This document shows, one piece after another, positions 11,201 to 20,634 of a DNA stretch of 64,000 nucleotides (position 1 is its first letter; the number at the start of each line of letters is the position of its first letter). Source of the stretch: Diphasiastrum complanatum (taxonomy: Eukaryota > Streptophyta > Lycopodiopsida > Lycopodiales > Lycopodiaceae). The notes under the pieces were generated by a model that had not been told where the DNA came from, did no database searches, and worked only from the letters and a program-made list of their open reading frames with translations. The stretch is taken from assembly GCA_029204225.1 (NCBI GenBank), contig CM055108.1, forward strand, positions 11,563,782-11,627,781, read 5' to 3'. A program made the translations under genes and the position numbers.

Positions 11201-12173
11201 TATCTTAAGTGGTGGTAACAATCTAGATATAGATGAAATCAAGATGGCACTCAAAAGAGAGTTTGAAATTCAAGATCTTGGTAAACTTCATTATATCTTA
11301 GGAATAGAGATTATTAGAACTTCTAAATCTACATTCATATGTCAAGAAAAGTATGTTAACTCTATTCTAAAAAGGTTTCATATGGAAGATTGTAAAGTTG
11401 TTTCTACTCCTATGGAATCAAATGTAAAGCTAACTACAAGAAGTAATGAAAGATCCTTCAAGGACATTACTCTCTATAGAAAGCTAATAGGATCTCTTAT
11501 ATGGTTAACCATCACAAGACCTGATCTAAGCTTTGTGGTTGGTAAACTAAGTCAATTTATGCAAGATCCTAGTGAGGCTCATTGGAAGCTAGGAAAGAGA
11601 GTACTTAGATACATCTCGGGATCTAGAGATTTTGGCATCTTGTATGGAGGTACTACACCTAACCTTTGTGGATTTTCAGATTCAGATTCTGCAGGTGATC
11701 AAATGGATAGGAAGTCAACAAGTGCCTTTGCAATCTATCTTGGAGATGGAGTGGTCTCATGGCTATCAAAGAAGCAACCAACTATCTCTCTATCTTCCAC
11801 CGAAGCCGAGTACAAGGCATTAACAACATGCACCAAGGAGATTCTTTGGATCAAGAGGATGTTATTGGATCTTCACTTGCTGGAACCAGAGAAGACTCCA
11901 ATCATACTTTGTGATAACCTTTCAGCCCAAAGCTTGGCAAGCAATCCTGTTTTTCATGCAAGGAGCAAGCACATTGAGATTGCTCACCATTTTGTGAGAG
12001 ATCAAGTCATTGCCAAAGAGGTGGAGCTTCAACATGTCTCTTCAAAGGAGTGTGTGGCTGATATCTTCACCAAACCATTGGGAAAGGACCTATATTTAAT
12101 GCATAGATCTAATCTTGGAATGTGCTCAAAGACTATGTTGAAACTAGCATCCAATGTTGAAGAGGGAGTGTGA
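8220..12173 (+). CDS. Ty1/copia gag-pol polyprotein
   Basis: One 1317-codon frame encodes every protein a copia element needs to copy and integrate itself. In order: gag (UBN2-type, about residues 1-200; MASNGG start, SNYSTWQVRME), a basic Lys/Gly stretch, a CCHC zinc knuckle (C250, C253, H258, C263), aspartic protease (DSG at 309-311), GAG-pre-integrase (WHKRLGH from 441), integrase core with D506, D568 and E604, reverse transcriptase (YVDD at 990-993), and RNase H with SDSDSAGD, STEAEYKAL and CDNLSAQ. All catalytic residues look intact. The start at 8220 fits other copia gag N-termini in the window (MAS-GG). The stop TGA uses the first bases of the 3' LTR. The gag:pol ratio cannot be set by a frameshift in this single-frame layout; how it is set is not visible. 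Confidence 0.97.
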   Translation: MASNGGIMLESSERLSSSNYSTWQVRMESLLELNELMDIVAEIEERPLTLQEQQRFDKKAKRALHIIKMNVTNELLKEVGKCQSASEAWNALKKLFESKSTSRVLTLRRQIFSSRQREGESAHAFILRVKSLSDDLACIDENIKDGEIVQVMLNGLLNEHANLVQSFAIQRVLPSVVDLQEILLAEEHRLQSKLDGASLQGGGEEAFFTKGKFKGKGKGKGKWSKGGNFDHDDHSSSSSSTKNNKSKFKCFYCGIKGHFANECYKKKREQGERQGNLTIDEEEHNTCESLVMTSSLLANIDDNDPWWIDSGASSHMTRHKEYFTSLLSYEGEGNIIYTANDGQCDIKGIGTIPISLSTNRKANLENVLYIPSITKNLLSVSQMIDKGLDVEFIGDACLISKCGTLIAQGRRHGKLFKLDACVISNHEGCMAREQLTNQEVWHKRLGHPNFKSLEVMAKKELVLGLPKSLVANNSVCEHCALSKSHRLAYSRSTSRSKEAFQLVHSDIHSSSTTSNGGAKMYATFIDDFSRYTWIYLLKSKDEVFAAFVKFKNEMENQFNTKIKCLRSDNGGEYTSNRFKDFCIAHGIKREMSSPRTPQQNGVAERKNRTLCECAKAMRLHANLAKSFWGEALACANYLCNRWTSASLDGKTPHEVLYGRRPSVKHCRIFGCTCFVNITLDDRTKEDPSSKKGVFVGYSEVSKAYKVYIPSTKKVVISRDVIFHEENVSNVVDVDVDVPTNHHDVQDVLDEDGDATPKQTSRKTQRQRAKPSRLTYDEKGKQVVDNTNFAFLTSFDEPTCVGEAIQKKEWIQAMDHEHQALIKSNTWRLVKLPKDKKAIGCKWIFKIKTNQDGSINKYKARLVAKGYAQEYGIDYDETFAPVAKMVTIRILISLATLYDWDMWQMDVTNAFLNGDLEEDIYMEQPEGYVSHDEPNHVCYLQKSLYGLKQAPRSWYAKLNSFLLSQNFVMSEYDHSLYFRLNENDITLLLIYVDDIILSGGNNLDIDEIKMALKREFEIQDLGKLHYILGIEIIRTSKSTFICQEKYVNSILKRFHMEDCKVVSTPMESNVKLTTRSNERSFKDITLYRKLIGSLIWLTITRPDLSFVVGKLSQFMQDPSEAHWKLGKRVLRYISGSRDFGILYGGTTPNLCGFSDSDSAGDQMDRKSTSAFAIYLGDGVVSWLSKKQPTISLSSTEAEYKALTTCTKEILWIKRMLLDLHLLEPEKTPIILCDNLSAQSLASNPVFHARSKHIEIAHHFVRDQVIAKEVELQHVSSKECVADIFTKPLGKDLYLMHRSNLGMCSKTMLKLASNVEEGV
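12157..12168 (+). other. polypurine tract of element A
   Basis: A purine-rich run ending in GAAGAGGGAG directly precedes the TG of the 3' LTR. It is the plus-strand DNA primer site and overlaps the last codons of the polyprotein. Confidence 0.85.
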
Positions 12174-12824
12174 AAATTGTCAACATTTCCTAGCTAGTTT
12201 GAGGCCTAAATTGGCTAAAATTGTAAATAGTTTTGGTTCTGGAGTTTCACACGTGTGAACCAGGCCACAATGTTTTTATTTACTGTATTTTTTCAGTATG
12301 ATGAAGTGTCAAACTTCATACCCTTCAAAATGAGACCATTTTGATGTATTTTGGTCATATAAGCCATTTTTTAGCTATTTTTCCTATATAGGGAATATCT
12401 AGGGTCAAGTACCTTCTAGAGAGAGGAGAGAGAGTCATCTTCCTCATCCATAAATAGTAGGGAAGTCGTGGAGAACAGGTTGGAGAAACCTTTTGTATGC
12501 TTCATTGAGATCAATAGATCATTGTCATTGTTTCTTCCTCCATTGAGAGCATTGTTGTGTGTATTGTCTTCAAGCTATTGTGTATGATCTTAGGTGCTTT
12601 CCAAAAGTGATAGGCTGATGTATTATGGACTGTATAATGCTATTTTGGGCCGCACTTGATGTTTATGGAAGTTTCCATTTGTGATAAATGCTTTTTGATC
12701 AAGTTCTTTGCATTCTAGGTAGCATAGAATGTGTTGCCAATTCCTAGCTTATGTAGTTTGGAGTGCAAGCATTCAAGCCAATGATCTTGGAGTATAGATC
12801 CACTTAGGATCTGTATTTTTCACA
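12169..12824 (+). repeat. 3' LTR of element A
   Basis: 656 bp, one visible difference from the 5' LTR. It is followed by ACCTA at 12825-12829. Confidence 0.97.
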
Positions 12825-12829
12825 ACCTA

Positions 12830-13125
12830 CACAAAGATATTCAACATTTTTTCAAAATTTACAAAAGAACTTGAGAATAGTGCACTTTTCAAAGTTTACT
12901 TTTCTTTGAATCTTTGTTACAAGTCAATCACATCATAAAAAGTACTTTTCAAAGGTACAAGTACATGTGATTAATAGGACTATTATCCCCTCCCCCACAA
13001 ACCAAGTATGGATTATGTGCCTCCTGGGCGTGCAGCCATTGAGCCTTTAGAAAACATTAGCCAAAAGCTTAAACCAACCAAAAATATAAGTTAGATCGAT
13101 TGCACCTTATTTGCAATGATCAGTG
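12830..13125 (-). other. leader remnant of an older minus-strand copia
   Basis: Lies between the element A target site and a minus-oriented PBS. Before A inserted it was joined to the RT fragment at 5745-6386, so the gag-to-RT part of this older element had already been deleted. No ORF is seen. Confidence 0.5.
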
Positions 13126-13137
13126 GCTCTGATACCA
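13126..13137 (-). other. primer-binding site, minus-strand element
   Basis: GCTCTGATACCA on the plus strand is the complement of the PBS TGGTATCAGAGC. It lies two bases from the LTR end at 13140. Confidence 0.85.
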
Positions 13138-13139
13138 AA

Positions 13140-13664
13140 TGTTAGAATCTCCATCATCGTGCAGGTCATTGCTAGAGCACAAACAGGTGATGAACACTAC
13201 GTTACTGCCCAACCATAGAGGTACTGCCACCTCACCCCCATGCACTGGAGCTATAGACCACCATCAAACAAGCTCGAATCTTCTGTAAGTCTTTGTGTCC
13301 CATACCACCATGCCTTACCCTTGACCCTCGCCTACCTACATCCTGAGAACTAGATACTCGTCCTGACTTGACCACCAGTGGAAAAGCTCTTCATTCTCCA
13401 AGAGAGAATGAATGACAAGCTCATGGAGATCCACCTCTATATACATAGTCCAGGTGGGTCATCTTCGTCCATAGGAGCCACGCATGGCCAACGACACGTG
13501 ACAGTTGTGCACACTGACGCGGGTCCATAACAACGAGCCACTGCATGCCAATAAGACATTGACACATGGCACCCAAAATACCTAAAGCTCCAGATCAGCG
13601 TTCCGTCCCATAACTGAGATCGACACCTCAAGTTTTCTGTTGCGTGCCCTTATGGGTACGTAAC
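13140..13664 (-). repeat. 5' LTR of a minus-strand copia remnant
   Basis: 525 bp. On the plus strand it starts TGTTAGAATC and ends ACGTAACA, so the minus-strand LTR runs TGTTA...TAACA. The PBS lies at its internal side. Its outer side cuts a copia gag frame (13665-14085), so this element inserted into an older gag. The matching 3' LTR was not found. Confidence 0.75.
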
Positions 13665-14085
13665 ACTCTCCATCTTGAAGCTTCTCTCCAATGGAAGCCA
13701 ACTCGCTATTTAGAGACTTGATTCTAAGCACATAATCATGTGCACTCTCCTCACTTCTCCTCATGCTTTGCAAAATTTGATTTCTAAGCATAAGTACTCT
13801 AGAAGTGTTACTAGATTCATTGATTGATTTTAAAGAGTTCCAAGCCTCTTTAGCACTAGTACATGCTGATACTTCTCTCAACAAATCATTGCTTACATTC
13901 ATCTTCACATAGTGAAGTGCAAGCCTAGATCTCTTCTTGTATCTAGCTAACTCTTGTGCACCTAGAGGTTCGTCTTCATCTTCAATCAGAAACTCATAAA
14001 GGTCTTGGAGCACCATGAGTGACTCCATCCTAACTTTCCAAATAGCATAACTAGTAGAATTCAATCTCTCACTAGCTTCTAGAAG
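13665..14085 (-). pseudogene. Ty1/copia gag N-terminal fragment
   Basis: The minus strand from about 14085 down encodes LLEASERLNSTSYAIWKVRM, then KMNVSNDLLREV and RVLMLRNQILQSM, the UBN2-type gag region also seen in A, B and D. The reading runs without a stop into the LTR at 13664, where unrelated residues (YVPIRARN) begin, marking an insertion point. The zinc knuckle and all pol parts are missing. It is closest to the gags of D and of the fragment at 34320. Confidence 0.85.
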
Positions 14086-14228
14086 GTATGAACAATGTTT
14101 GAAGTACTCAAAGTGTTGGTTTCATTTGGATCACAAAATCAATGTACATAGAGAGGACAAACTCGAGATTGCCAATGAGCTCCAAAAATAATCTATCTTC
14201 TCAACACCAACATCAAGCAAAGAGACAT

Positions 14229-14279
14229 GGTGGATTGATAGTGGGGCTAGTTCCCACATGTCATTCAAAAAGCATTACT
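14229..14279 (+). pseudogene. copia protease sliver
   Basis: A short plus-strand stretch reads WWIDSGASSHMS, the active-site region of copia protease, in opposite orientation to the fragments on both sides. No further protease sequence flanks it. Confidence 0.6.
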
Positions 14280-14284
14280 TTTCT

Positions 14285-16042
14285 ACTTTACTTTGTCTTT
14301 CAATTTCTTCATGTTGGCAGAAGTTCTTGAATTCTGTACTGGTGTATTTTCCACCATTATCAGATCTTAGAATTTTGATTGTGTTTCAGCTAAACTTTTG
14401 AACTATTAAAAATTGTAAACACATCAGTCTTTTTCTTCAAGAAGTAGACAAATGTCATGTGTCTAATCATCAATGAATGTAGCAAAGTACTACGATCCGG
14501 ATATAGATGGAACTTTCATAGGCCCACATAGATCGCTATGTATCAGCTCAAGAACCTCCTTCACCCGTACTCCTTCAAATTTGAATGGTTCACGGTGCTG
14601 CTTGCCCTTCAAACATGATTCACACAGACTGATCTTTCTGTTAGTCACGTCCATGTCTTCTGTCATTTTTCTCCTTGACATTCTGTAGATTGTGCTGATG
14701 CTGCAATGGCACATCCTCTTGTGCCATAGTTCATTCTTGTTTTCTTCATTAGAAATGACAAGAACCTGATTAGTAGGATTTTGGACACTTGTTCGATACA
14801 AGTTGCCTTTTCTTTCAGTTGTCACTAGGATCCGGTTGGTATCGCAGTCCTTTATGTGACATTCGTTACTATTGAAAGTAACACTCAACCCCATATCAAT
14901 GATCTTTGCTACTGATAACAGATCACTTTTTAGTGTGGGAACATGTAGGACTCCCTCTAAGTCTTTATAGCCAGATGTGGTCTTCATACGTAGAGTTCCT
15001 GTCCCCATGACATGATGCTTGCTATTGTCTCCCAAAATGACTTCTCTGTCTCCGTTGGAGGTCTTGTAGTCTTTCAGGACTTTCCTTTTGCATGTGATGT
15101 GCAAGGTGGCTCCTGAGTCTATGACGATCATTAGATCTAAGTGTGCATTGTGCACATCTCTTGTTGTCATAGCTTGCTCTGGCTCTTCCTCTTGATGGAA
15201 AGATTCTACACTATGTGCCTTGTCTTTGTTTTTGTTCTTGGGATTAAACCAACAATCGAATGCTGAGTGTCCCTTTTTCTTGCAATGGATGCAGATGTTG
15301 TTGGGATTTTCCCAAAAAATTTCCTCCAAGTGGCCTTTCTTCTTGCAGTAGTTGCATACTATAGGTGGCTTTGAGTTGCATTCATCTCTTGTTGAAGATG
15401 TGCTTGGCTTCTGCACTCTTCCTTTCTATTTTCTTATGACAATGGATGCTTGGTCCTCGCTGTCTTGAGAGTCAGTATGATCTCTCATGATGGCTTCATC
15501 CTTCACAACTTTAATAGCATCGTTGAATGTCATGTTAGGTGTCCTCATGAGTATTGACCTCAGGCTGTAGTAGAGAGATGGTAGAGTTCTTATATAGTGT
15601 AAGAATTGCTGCACCGGTGAGATCGCATGAGTCTGATTTGCAGCTGCCAATTGATTGAAGATGGCTTTCATCTTCCCAACATGTTTGTCTAGATCACTGC
15701 CATCCCACTTCATATTCAGAAGCTAATTGTTGAGATGCAAGATCTTTGCACTTGTCATCTGCTCATGTCTGGCATGTAGCCTTTCCCACATTTCGTGGCT
15801 GGTCTCACAGTCCACGGTGGTCATCATGATGTTTTCTACAAGTGACAGAGTGACGAGCGCCATTGCTCTATCGTTCTTCTTTTCTCCATTCAGCAGGATT
15901 TTGTTGTGGCCTAACTTTTGTTCCATCCATTACGCTCCATAGGCCTTCTCCTCTGAGTAGCATCTTCATCTTGTGTTTCTAGACATCGTAGTTGCTGCCA
16001 TCGAATACACTCACAACTTTCTGTTGTAGGTTCGTTGCCATT
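14285..16042 (-). pseudogene. Ty1/copia gag-protease-integrase, second lineage
   Basis: The minus strand from 16042 gives a gag start of a different type (MATNLQQK, VFDGSNYDV), the UBN2 body (MALVTLSLVENIM, LHARHEQMTSAKIL, LRSILMRTPNMTFN), two zinc knuckles at about 15350-15255, protease (VIDSGATLHITCKRK), pre-integrase (ELWHKRMCHCSIST) and the integrase start (ELIHSDLCGPM), then broken integrase (LRSDNGG near 14365). The first knuckle has lost its last Cys (Phe instead); the second is intact (CIHCKKKGHSAFDC). At least three frame breaks and a stop in the gag start are visible. RT and RNase H are absent: the element is truncated near 14285. Gag begins only about 15 bases after the PBS, unlike the long leaders of A-D, so this is another copia lineage. 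Confidence 0.88.
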
Positions 16043-16056
16043 TGATAGTCTGCAGT

Positions 16057-16068
16057 GCTCTGATACCA
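16057..16068 (-). other. primer-binding site, minus-strand copia
   Basis: GCTCTGATACCA on the plus strand, one base inside the LTR edge at 16070 and 15 bases before the gag ATG at 16042. Confidence 0.9.
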
Positions 16069-16069
16069 A

Positions 16070-16440
16070 TGAAGCAAAAGTGATCGTTTCGGTCTCAACT
16101 GCAGCTAACAATTTTTTAGGATGCGGAAGCATGCATGGTTCTGTAATTGTCGCATTTTTTGGGAAAGCGAAAAATGCAAAGTATGCAAAACTTAGTGTAT
16201 TTTACGCATCTAAGCACATTTGTATAATTGTCACATTTTTTGAAAAAGCAAAAAATGCAAAATACGCGAAGCTAGATGTAGTTTTGTGCACTTGGACACA
16301 TTTTAACTGTACTGAAAAATGTTCACATATTCATTGCCTCTGTGAACACGACTTTGTCTCTTTTCTTTCTTTTATTGCTTCTGACGTTACAATTCGTTAT
16401 GGATTATCTTCTTGTTAGAACAGTCAACAACAAAAGCGTT
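16070..16440 (-). repeat. 5' LTR of the second-lineage copia (outer end uncertain)
   Basis: The internal edge is set by the PBS (minus strand ...GCTTCA, then T, then TGGTATC). The outer edge is not clear and 16440 is a guess. It holds two diverged direct copies of an about 80-bp unit (16141-16310) with the core CATTTTTTG-AAAGC-AAAAATGCAAA. Confidence 0.5.
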
Positions 16441-16559
16441 TCTCAGTTTCAATGTATTTCCCAGCCTGTCAATGGGAGAACAGGTCTGATACTCAGCTAC
16501 GCATACACTAGCCATGTAACCATCTACAGCTCAAGAGGATCAGCATTTCAGAGCAGGGA

Positions 16560-17412
16560 GCAAACCTACACTAACTACTGAATCAAAGAACAATCAAGAA
16601 CTAGATTAGCTACTGAAAACAAGATTCAAGAAATAAGAAACAAGATTCCTAGCAGCATTTTAACAATCTAAGAATCAAGAAACACTCATCACTTGATGCT
16701 TAGATCACTCAAGAACAATCAAGAACTGGATTGTAAGGAAATGTGCAAGATCTATGCCACAAACCAGCCTATCTAGTCTACTTGAATGCTGGATCCTACT
16801 TTAATCCACAACAAGAACTGAATCCTAATCCACAACTAAGCAAGAAACAAAGAAACAAGATCCTAGTTAATCCACAATGTAAGGGAATCAAGCATGCTCA
16901 TAGAGACCTCACTCAAGAGCATTGCCATGAACAAGGAGCTTAGTGTTCTTCAAGAACTTGTGGATGATCCTCTTTATTAGCTCAAGAGAACTTGAAATAC
17001 AATCAAAGCTCCCTCACAAGAGAGGGGGGCCCTTAAATAAGCAAGAAGGCTGCCCATGTGGAGCCCAAGTAGCAATTCCACCAAACTAGAAATTACATGT
17101 GGAATTTGCCCTTCCATTAGAGGTCACCATCAAAAGGTGGCTCACTCTTACTATTTTAAGGGACGTCTACATCTATTATAATTATTCAAGGAAATGTTAC
17201 TAGCTCCTACGTGGTCATTCCTTCTTTGGGATACACCATGTAGGCTCACATAGTTAATCACTATCTTCCTAGCTAGTATTTTCTTGGCTCTCATGCTCGG
17301 CTCTCAGCTTCTTCTGCTCTCTTCCTTATGAGACCTCCTCGGTCATGGGTGAGAGATAACTTGTGTCTTCAGCTTGGCTTGGCATCTGAGGATTCTCTGG
17401 AATCTGCTAACA
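16560..17412 (-). repeat. gypsy 3' LTR, inverted partner of 30675-31515
   Basis: On the minus strand the LTR starts TGTTAGCAGATTCC at 17412, right after a PPT-like AGGGGTGGATAA. Blocks shared in reverse complement with 30675-31515 include CTTGCTTATTTAAGGG, GAGTGAGCCACCTTTTGATGGTGACC and the GAGAGCCGAG motif. The 16560 end is approximate. Confidence 0.7.
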
Positions 17413-18215
17413 TTATCCACCCCTAATCTGTTGCAGGACCCACTGCAACACCAGTGATGTCTTCTGCTTGGCACTTGGAAAAGCGTGGATCTTCGTTTGC
17501 TTTCGTAAAACCAGGTGCTTATTATCCGCAAAATTTATTCACCCTTATTGGAAGTCTCTCAATTGGCCACTACATACCAGCCCGCTTGAGAACTTTCTGC
17601 GAGTTTTGCTCGCCTCGTTGTCGTGCCGTCTGCTTCCGCTCGCTCATTTTTTGTCCTAGGGCTTCAAAAATCTGGAAGCGAAGATTACTTCCGAAACTGA
17701 GAGGCCCCAGATATTCCCTTATCTTCTCTACGAAGCCCATCTCCTTCCAGTCTTCCAGCATGGTCACATAGCGTGACAACATGAAAGCCGCTCTGTAGTA
17801 TAGCCTGGCCATCATTTCATGGTCTTCTTTTGACTGGAGGGCCGTATTTGGGTTGATCATAATGGAATCCAAGCCTCGATCCCAAAAACACTCCTGCTGC
17901 ATTAGAAAGGCCATGGATCTGCAATACTCAACGTTTTCTTGCACGCAGATATCGGCAATTGTCTTGTATTTGTGCCCAAAGTCGAGTTACTGCAACCTCA
18001 GATCATCCGGGGTGGTTCTCTCTAAAATTCCTGGGATGACAGGCCAGTATACCAACTCTACTCGCGGCTTCTCCACCGGCCATGGGTTTCTGCGTTTGAG
18101 TGGCATGTAGTAGGGATCCACTCGCTTCCATGTCGGGGCCTTCAAATACTCTTGAAGATGCCTGCTCTCTTTTTGAGTGCATGTTGAAGTTGAGAGAGAT
18201 TTTGCCAAAATTCAT
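17413..18215 (-). pseudogene. gypsy accessory ORF3, C-terminal region
   Basis: The minus strand from 18215 down reads HLQEYLKAPTWKRVDPYYM, PLKRRNPWPVEKPRVELVYW, then ENVEYCRSMAFLMQQECFWD and NPNTALQSKEDHEMMARLYYR-AA, ending just before the PPT and LTR at 17412. The same order of motifs (VDPYYVPIPRRN, then NPNK-MASEQIKD, ARLYFRAA) occurs in the ORF3 of gypsy G2 at 62870-63428, also just before a PPT and LTR. So this is the 3' end of a gypsy element with a third ORF downstream of integrase. Few stops are present, but the left part of the ORF is replaced by remnant C2 at about 18165. The function of this domain is unknown to me. Confidence 0.7.
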
Positions 18216-19249
18216 AGATTAAGGAGTGATATGCAAGGTGAGAGGTTGAAATTCATTGTAGCATCACTCTAGATTTCTTCAAGAGTGATAGGGTCAAGTC
18301 TAGAAGCATCAATTTGCTAGAAAATATCCTTGGATCTGTCCTCCAAGTGAAACCTTTGAGAGTTTCTAGTGCATATAGAGCATCTATGCAAATCTTTTGT
18401 AGAATTTGACATAGATTGGCTTCAATTGAGAGTTCTAGAAAAGAGATTGAGATCCAAGTCACATTGTTCAACCCTACTCAATTTGTTTGAGTGATTGTAA
18501 GGTTTGAAAAGAGTCATTAAGGTGTCTATGGCAAATCTGTAGAGAGAGATCCAATTTTCTAAGAGCTCCTTCCTTTGTAGAGGGCAAAATCTAGAAGCTC
18601 ATTATGTGTTGTTATTGGTGGAGAGTTTGTCTCTTCCTAGGTGATCAAATATTTCTAAGTGGCATTAGCTCTTTGAAGCACAATATCTTATTGAGAGAAA
18701 TCACCACTTTTGATTTTGAATTTCATTCCAAGTTTTAAGAGGTACAGTAATTGGTGGAATCCAATAGGGGTGATTGAATCAATTTATTGAGCAAAAATTG
18801 ACATAGTATGTATGAAACTCAAATTGGTTCTATTCAACTTTCTTTGTGAGAGTGTGAGGGTCAATTTGAGATCCCATTGGATGTCTAGAATGAGGAGGAG
18901 TCCATATTTGAGTATTCATGCATGATTGAGATCTTTGTGAATCTCTAGTTGTCTAATTTTTTAAGCTTTGTGAAAAATTGGTGGTATAGTTTGTTGTCAA
19001 ATCAAATCAAATTCATTCTAAATCTCAAGTGTGAGATTATTTGGGTCAAGAGTGAGTCCAAAAGAAGTGATTAAGTTTGATTTTCATGTGTTTGAAACAA
19101 AACCCATCTTTTGTTCAAGAATCTCAAGTGTTGAGAGAACTAGTCAAGTGAAAAGGAAAATCTAGGTGTCAAATCTTTTTCATATCCATTTCAACTTTCA
19201 AAAGAAAGAGTCATTGGTATTTGATGAGTCCAATAGGAGATTGGATATG

Positions 19250-19254
19250 ATTTC
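19250..19254. repeat. target-site duplication ATTTC, left copy, element B
   Basis: ATTTC precedes TGTTAAAA at 19255 and follows TTTTTACA at 25300-25304. This perfect pair fixes the element limits despite the rearranged 5' LTR. Confidence 0.95.
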
Positions 19255-19484
19255 TGTTAAAAATTCACTAGCTTGACTAGTTTTGGTCATATGACTTGTA
19301 AATAGTTAGATGGTCATGATGTGGCTTGTCACACGTGCCAAATAGCATAGGATTCCATTCATAAGGATGTTCTCAAGTAGACCTAAGTGTTAGAATCTTT
19401 GGAATGAGTCCAAATTATGCTTAGATACAAGGGAGAAAAAATAGGAGCTATTTTTGGTAATTTTTGCATGGTTGAGGGATCTCC
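19255..19484 (+). repeat. 5' LTR of B, left part in normal orientation
   Basis: Matches 24618-24853 of the 3' LTR with a 5-bp deletion near the start and a few substitutions (ACACGTGCC here, ACATGTGCC in the 3' copy). It ends abruptly after GGATCTCC. Confidence 0.92.
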
Positions 19485-20241
19485 CCAAAACTCTGATCTT
19501 CCCTCTCCTTGAATGCTAGAAAGCCTCCTCTATGAAATCATCTCCAAAAATCGCTTAGAAATCAATGCTTGGAGCAAGCAAAACTTGCTATCTTGGTAAT
19601 GTGAATTGAATTCAACTTTGCCTCTGGTTTTAGACACCTAAACACCTGCAAATGAAGTCACACAACACCAATCTCCAATGTATTTGACTCACTTTGAGTT
19701 CTAGAATCAATACTAGATGCTAAGATCCATTCTACACAAGATTTAGATAAAAAATTGTGATCAAATTGAATGAAAATCAAGGATTTAGCTCATTTCAGCC
19801 TTTAGGCTCTGATACCATGTAAAAATTACAGCAAATAAGGATCCTAAAACACTTGAAATGATGAGGGAAACAATAGATTATGATTTCATAAGATTAGCAC
19901 AAGTTGAACCATCAAAATCCATCAAAAATCTATGCTTGAACCTCACTAAATGGTCCAAATCCTTGAAGAAGGCTTCACACGTGTGAAAGTACGGCCTCCC
20001 ACAGTCTGAGTACTGCACACTAGACCTACATTCAATCCTATAATCATTCACAAGTACTCAAACAATTATGAACATAGAGAGCAATTGCACCATTATGAGA
20101 GAAAAAACATGAAATTGCTTGATTGATTTTGGTGAGATATCATCACCTATATATACATGATCCATCATGGTTTTGGGCAGGTATGAGTAGCCCTAAACCT
20201 ATCTCTAATGCTAATTTTGGTGGATCTTTCATCCCTACCAA
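19485..20241 (-). other. inverted segment of B: leader, PBS and LTR 3' half
   Basis: On the minus strand this reads LTR 3' half (20241-19818, ending AATTTTTACA), PBS TGGTATCAGAGC (19817-19806), then leader (19805-19485). The LTR half matches 24873-25299 in reverse complement over its length. About 18 bases of LTR between the two breakpoints (present at about 24855-24872) are missing, a small loss typical of a break-and-rejoin event. Confidence 0.92.
19806..19817 (-). other. PBS of element B, in reversed orientation
   Basis: GCTCTGATACCA on the plus strand: the initiator-Met PBS is present but faces away from gag-pol. Confidence 0.93.
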
Positions 20242-20634
20242 AAATTAGATCAAATTTTCATCAATTTTGATCATTTTTTGCTTGTGATTGGATAGTAGAT
20301 TGTGTTGCATCCTCATTAAGTTCCATTTAGATCTTTTACAAGTGATTTTGGAAGTATATTAGGTTGCTGAAATTCACTCTTGATCAGATCATTTGGAAGC
20401 TTTAATGTTCTTTATAGAAAGAGGGGCAATTCTACTAGTATTGTCTACTTCAATCAAGCAGGTGCATTGTTTCTAGTATTCTATGATTTGATTTTGTTAG
20501 AGATCATTCTTAGATCTTTATAGGAAGTCTATTACTGATCTTTTCAGGTCCCTAAAAAGTGGGATAAGGTAGTTCTTCAATCAAATCAATAGAAGTAACC
20601 TTCATTTGTGTCAAGTCCTTGATTAGGAGACTAG

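Larger units (their letters stand above)
6392..12824 (+). mobile_element. element A: complete autonomous Ty1/copia retrotransposon
   Basis: A 6433-bp element with LTRs of 656 bp at 6392-7047 and 12169-12824, TG...CA ends, PBS at 7048-7059, an uninterrupted gag-pol polyprotein at 8220-12173, a PPT before the 3' LTR, and TSD ACCTA on both sides. By eye the LTRs differ at one position (A versus G in TTGT[A/G]TGTATTG), so insertion is very recent. It sits in a minus-strand copia remnant, whose RT half lies to the left and leader/LTR to the right. All enzymatic motifs are present, so it could be competent itself and supply enzymes to non-autonomous elements such as C. Confidence 0.98.

Noticed and set aside
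16035-16418. 127-codon plus-strand frame
   Set aside because: It overlaps the minus-strand PBS, LTR and internal direct repeats. Repetition of AKNAKYAKL comes from the DNA repeat.
19800-20250. A separate minus-strand LTR element nested in element B
   Set aside because: No second TSD, no second LTR and no minus-strand gag-pol; the flipped part completes exactly what is missing from B's own 5' end, so inversion is simpler.
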